From positions 3,596,001-3,660,000 of the forward strand of contig JAPFFF010000010.1 of assembly GCA_039105265.1 (NCBI GenBank): a stretch of DNA of 64,000 bases. The letters run 5' to 3'. Each line of letters opens with the position of its first letter. The stretch's first letter is position 1. Of this stretch, positions 61,532-64,000 are shown piece by piece. Source of the stretch: Tritrichomonas musculus. Its lineage: Eukaryota > Parabasalia > Tritrichomonadida > Tritrichomonadidae. Position numbers and translations under genes: made by a program. The notes below the pieces were generated by a model that did no database searches, was not told where the DNA came from, and saw only the letters and a list, made by a program, of their open reading frames with translations.

Positions 61532-63241
61532 ATGGTGATTATTGGATTTGATAAGTGGCTAAATCAGAATTTCCCTGAGATAAGCTCAAAAATGCAAAGA
61601 AATTCAGTTCAATGTTCAACATTATATATCGATGCTTTTCAGTTTTATTTCAACGCATTATATAAATCATCAGATTCTAAAGAATTTATTGGCAAGTACT
61701 TAAGATCAATTAAAAATGTAATTTTATCGATAAATCCATCAGATACGATATTTGTTTTCCTTGATGGTCCATCTCCAGCAATCAAATTTCAAAAATTACG
61801 AGAAAGATGGTTTTCTAAATGCCACATTGATGATTTTGAGATTGATTCAAGTGAATATGTCTTAGAAGAAATAGAAGATGATGAAGAAAGCGGCCATGAA
61901 GCGCTTGAAGGGTATCTTAAAAAAATTATTAATTATGATAATGTTTCTGCAAAATCTATAATTTATAGCTCATTGACTGTTCCTGGTGAAGCCAAATATA
62001 AATATTTTGATTATTTTCGAGAAATGAAAAGCCGTCCTGATTTTGTTCCTTCAAGAAAACATATCTTATTATCAAATACCAACGAAATGTTCTTTTTAGC
62101 ACTCCTATTCATTGATGAGCAATTCTACATCTCAAAATCAAATCATATCATATATGATGTTGATCAACTCAGAAATCTAATATTATATCATATGGCAACC
62201 GATGAGCCTTTCCCTGGCCTATACAAAAAAAGCTGTATTGATGAAGATTCCTTAGAAAAAAGAAAGAGAGAGTACCAAGATGTTGTTTCAAAAATGAGTA
62301 ATGAACTAAAACAGCAAATAATAAATGACGTTGTTGCACTCTCAATTGTTGTATCAAGCGAAAATTTCCAACCTTTTCCAGAGATAAAAAGAATGGGCAC
62401 AAGTGCCTTCACATATTCAAAACTGCTTGATTCTTATAGGAAACTGAATCAGCCATACATCAATAGTCAAATCATGCTCAATCAAGATGACACAAAAGAA
62501 TTCAATCCATTGATTGTCAACGGCGTCTTTAATCTTTCTTCTTTCAGAAAAATAATGAATTTATTCCTTGGCACATACTTTAACAAGCAAAACCACCCAG
62601 ATAAAGACAAGCAAGAAGATCTGCCACTTAATGAAAATGAAAACACAACTGAAATTGAAAATAATGAAAAAGTTGAGCATTCAAATGAAGTCGTTGACGA
62701 TGAAGATGATGTTGCAAACTATTCAGAGCAGGCACAACAACTTTTTAGAGTTTTCAACTTCACTTGGCAACTCTACACAAACCGTTGTTTGTCATGGTCT
62801 TTTCAATATCAATTCAAAAAATCGCCACCTTTGAAAACAGCCTTGCAATTGATGCACGAAGAAGGATTGGATGTTTTTGATACAGAAGGTTCTAAAGACG
62901 TGACTGAGCCACTCTTTAAAAACTTCATCATCTATCCTGTCGAGGTTGTCGACATTCCATACTCTTTGTACAAGTTGAAAATTCCACCTTCTCCGATTTC
63001 TCGATTCTGGCCTCTTGGAGTGACAGATCCAGCCGATATTCCAATCCTCGATGTGAATGAAGTGAAGCTCTTATATAAAGAAGCAAAGAAGGAGATGAAT
63101 GGCGACAGACCAGAAAAAAATGTTTTTGGAAAAACTTATGAAATTGCTCGAAAACAGAATAATCAGCAGAGAAAAGTAAGAAGTCGGCAAGGTTTCAATA
63201 AAAGGTCAAGGTTTCCTGTTGGTAAAAAAGTTAAATATTGA
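61532..63241 (+). CDS. XRN-family 5'-3' exoribonuclease homologue, probably catalytically dead
   Basis: From the ATG at 61532 (MVIIGFDKWLNQNFPEI, matching the MGVPKFFRWLSERYP start of XRN) the product has 569 residues. XRN blocks follow in order: TLYIDAFQ for L-Y-L-D-x-N (Asp34), FVFLDGPSPAIKFQKLRERWF for A-x-D-G-V-A-P-R-A-K (Asp78), TVPGEAKYKYFDYFRE for the T-P-G-E-G-E-H-K box (Glu153 kept, second Glu replaced by Lys155) and ILLSNTNEMFFLAL for Y-G-L-D-A-D-L-I-M-L (both Asp replaced by Asn182 and Asn184). The second half is XRN-like with an acidic insert (~370-405) and a basic end (RKVRSRQGFNKRSRF). Loss of three metal-binding acids suggests an RNA-binding pseudoenzyme. Confidence 0.75.
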   Translation: MVIIGFDKWLNQNFPEISSKMQRNSVQCSTLYIDAFQFYFNALYKSSDSKEFIGKYLRSIKNVILSINPSDTIFVFLDGPSPAIKFQKLRERWFSKCHIDDFEIDSSEYVLEEIEDDEESGHEALEGYLKKIINYDNVSAKSIIYSSLTVPGEAKYKYFDYFREMKSRPDFVPSRKHILLSNTNEMFFLALLFIDEQFYISKSNHIIYDVDQLRNLILYHMATDEPFPGLYKKSCIDEDSLEKRKREYQDVVSKMSNELKQQIINDVVALSIVVSSENFQPFPEIKRMGTSAFTYSKLLDSYRKLNQPYINSQIMLNQDDTKEFNPLIVNGVFNLSSFRKIMNLFLGTYFNKQNHPDKDKQEDLPLNENENTTEIENNEKVEHSNEVVDDEDDVANYSEQAQQLFRVFNFTWQLYTNRCLSWSFQYQFKKSPPLKTALQLMHEEGLDVFDTEGSKDVTEPLFKNFIIYPVEVVDIPYSLYKLKIPPSPISRFWPLGVTDPADIPILDVNEVKLLYKEAKKEMNGDRPEKNVFGKTYEIARKQNNQQRKVRSRQGFNKRSRFPVGKKVKY

Positions 63242-63362
63242 TAGTTTGTAATTTTCATTTTATAAAGGAAAAACCTTTTATATTATCTTAATAATACAAA
63301 AAAAATTAATAAAAATTTAGTTAAAAAAAGTTTTAATTGTATCCTGTCATAGTGTGCATGAA

Positions 63363-63434
63363 TGCAATGTAGAACAAGAGGTAGTTTGTGATGCTCATAA
63401 CTTCAAGGTTGATGGTTCGAATCCATCCATTGCA
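63363..63434 (+). tRNA. tRNA-Met (anticodon CAT)
   Basis: A 72-base cloverleaf: acceptor TGCAATG/CATTGCA, D stem GAAC/GTTT, anticodon loop CTCATAA with CAT at 63396-63398 (anticodon stem TGATG/CTTCA, one mismatch), T stem GATGG/CCATC with loop TTCGAAT. It lacks the G-C-rich anticodon stem of initiator tRNAs, so it is probably elongator Met. A T-run directly after it (from 63436) is the Pol III terminator. No intron and no encoded CCA. Confidence 0.92.
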
Positions 63435-63435
63435 C

Positions 63436-63442
63436 TTTTTTT
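63436..63442 (+). terminator. Pol III terminator (T-run)
   Basis: A run of T immediately 3' of the tRNA. Confidence 0.7.
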
Positions 63443-63824
63443 GCTATTTTTTATTTAAATGAATAGTTTTAGTTCTGGGCAATATTGCTCATGGATCAAA
63501 TATTTGATCTGGTCTTCTATCTTTTCTTTCAGCTCTTTATTCAAAGCCGCATTAGAACTGTTCTCTCAATTTTGAAGAGATTCCTTTGAATTTGATGTTT
63601 CTTCTTGAAAAAATCAAATGTTTAATTATGATTACCATGACCTGTAATCAAAAATCTTATTAATGAATTAACACCAAATATTGAATATAATCTTCTCAAC
63701 ATCTCTCTATTTATTTAAGTACGAAAATGTGAAATCCAAATGAAATTCTCATTATCAATCAAATGATAAATATCGTAATTAAAAAAAAAAATATATAAAT
63801 AATGTGAGTTTAATGTTTATGCTT
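63443..63824. other. Spacer with possible remnant coding text
   Basis: About 0.38 kb. On the minus strand a short open piece, roughly 63465-63560 (NKELKEKIEDQIKYLIHEQY...), has protein-like composition but no start or family, so I do not call a gene. Nothing else seen. Confidence 0.25.
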
Positions 63825-64000
63825 TTAAAGAGCAAGGTTGTCTCCATCATCCTGACTTTCACTTTGAGAACTATTTTTCTTTTTGATAATGAAAACAACA
63901 GCAATTACGATAATTGCAACACCTGCAATGCATCCTATGACAATTCCTGCAATTTGCCCACCACTCAATTTACTTCCATTATTAGATTTCCCTCCTGGGC
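63825..64000 (-). CDS. C-terminus of a single-pass membrane protein (rest outside window)
   Basis: The last 57 or so residues, entering from the right edge: a Gly/Ser/Asn-rich stalk (PGGKSNNGSKLSGG), one membrane helix (QIAGIVIGCIAGVAIIVIAV), the stop-transfer KKKN and a short acidic tail ending DDGDNLAL. This is the standard C-terminal layout of trichomonad surface proteins (BspA-like and others). The ectodomain family cannot be known from here. Confidence 0.75.
   Translation of the reverse strand, partial: PGGKSNNGSKLSGGQIAGIVIGCIAGVAIIVIAVVFIIKKKNSSQSESQDDGDNLAL

Noticed and set aside
63465-63560. Short gene on the minus strand beside the tRNA
   Set aside because: Only about 30 codons of protein-like text, no start codon in a suitable context and no recognisable family.
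1-64000. Standard trichomonad introns (GTATGT ... ACTAACACACAG)
   Set aside because: I looked for the 3' motif by eye, especially in the ankyrin locus, and found none. A computed scan would be needed to be certain.

Overview
This window looks like nuclear DNA of a parabasalid protist (trichomonad), probably from the Tritrichomonas side of the group. The reasons are: very AT-rich spacers; compact genes without recognisable introns; TCA-type initiator motifs (TCATT/TCATA) about 12-30 bases upstream of many start codons; and typical trichomonad families (ankyrin/DUF3447 proteins, BTB-like plus F5/8C proteins, papain-like cysteine proteases, CH-domain coiled-coil proteins, many DDE transposases). 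No database search was possible, so the assignment rests on motifs and family knowledge.

1-43 kb is mostly host genes. In order: the end of a coiled-coil/Ser-rich gene; a protein with an acidic middle and a degenerate GH13-like C-terminus; a GH35 beta-galactosidase; a BTB-like/F5-8C protein; a giant USP deubiquitinase on the minus strand; a cyclase/kynurenine formamidase-like hydrolase; a PP1-like phosphatase; a DHHC palmitoyltransferase; a very AT-rich 2.6-kb spacer holding a TTAA-flanked repeat element; a papain-like protease; a nucleoplasmin-like histone chaperone; an ankyrin/DUF3447 gene whose 3' half is split into repeat modules by AT-rich spacers; a coiled-coil protein; an LMBR1-like membrane protein; a dead CE1 esterase; a double-CMD protein; a second BTB-like/F5-8C protein; and a 2,114-residue CH-domain coiled-coil protein carrying a 600-bp internal duplication.

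43-61 kb is an island of DNA transposons. Two paralogous genes of unknown function face away from each other and flank a 219-bp MITE, a 3.57-kb Mutator-like element with ~253-bp terminal inverted repeats and an 8-bp target duplication, and a TTAA-flanked MITE. Next comes a ~2.55-kb element with a pogo-like DDE gene. It is followed by a 5.43-kb element flanked by TA (53738-59170). That element carries a Tc1/mariner-type transposase, a deubiquitinase-like (USP) gene and more than a dozen copies of a TTTCAAATCGGCC repeat. An apparently intact, GC-richer DDE-1 transposase gene follows.

61-64 kb holds an XRN-type exoribonuclease homologue that has lost several metal-binding acids, a tRNA-Met(CAU), and the C-terminus of a membrane protein running off the right edge.

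The strongest candidate for something undescribed is the 5.43-kb Tc1/mariner-like element carrying a deubiquitinase gene. Second is the ankyrin locus, where intact repeat modules alternate with related AT-rich spacers at the same point of the repeat.
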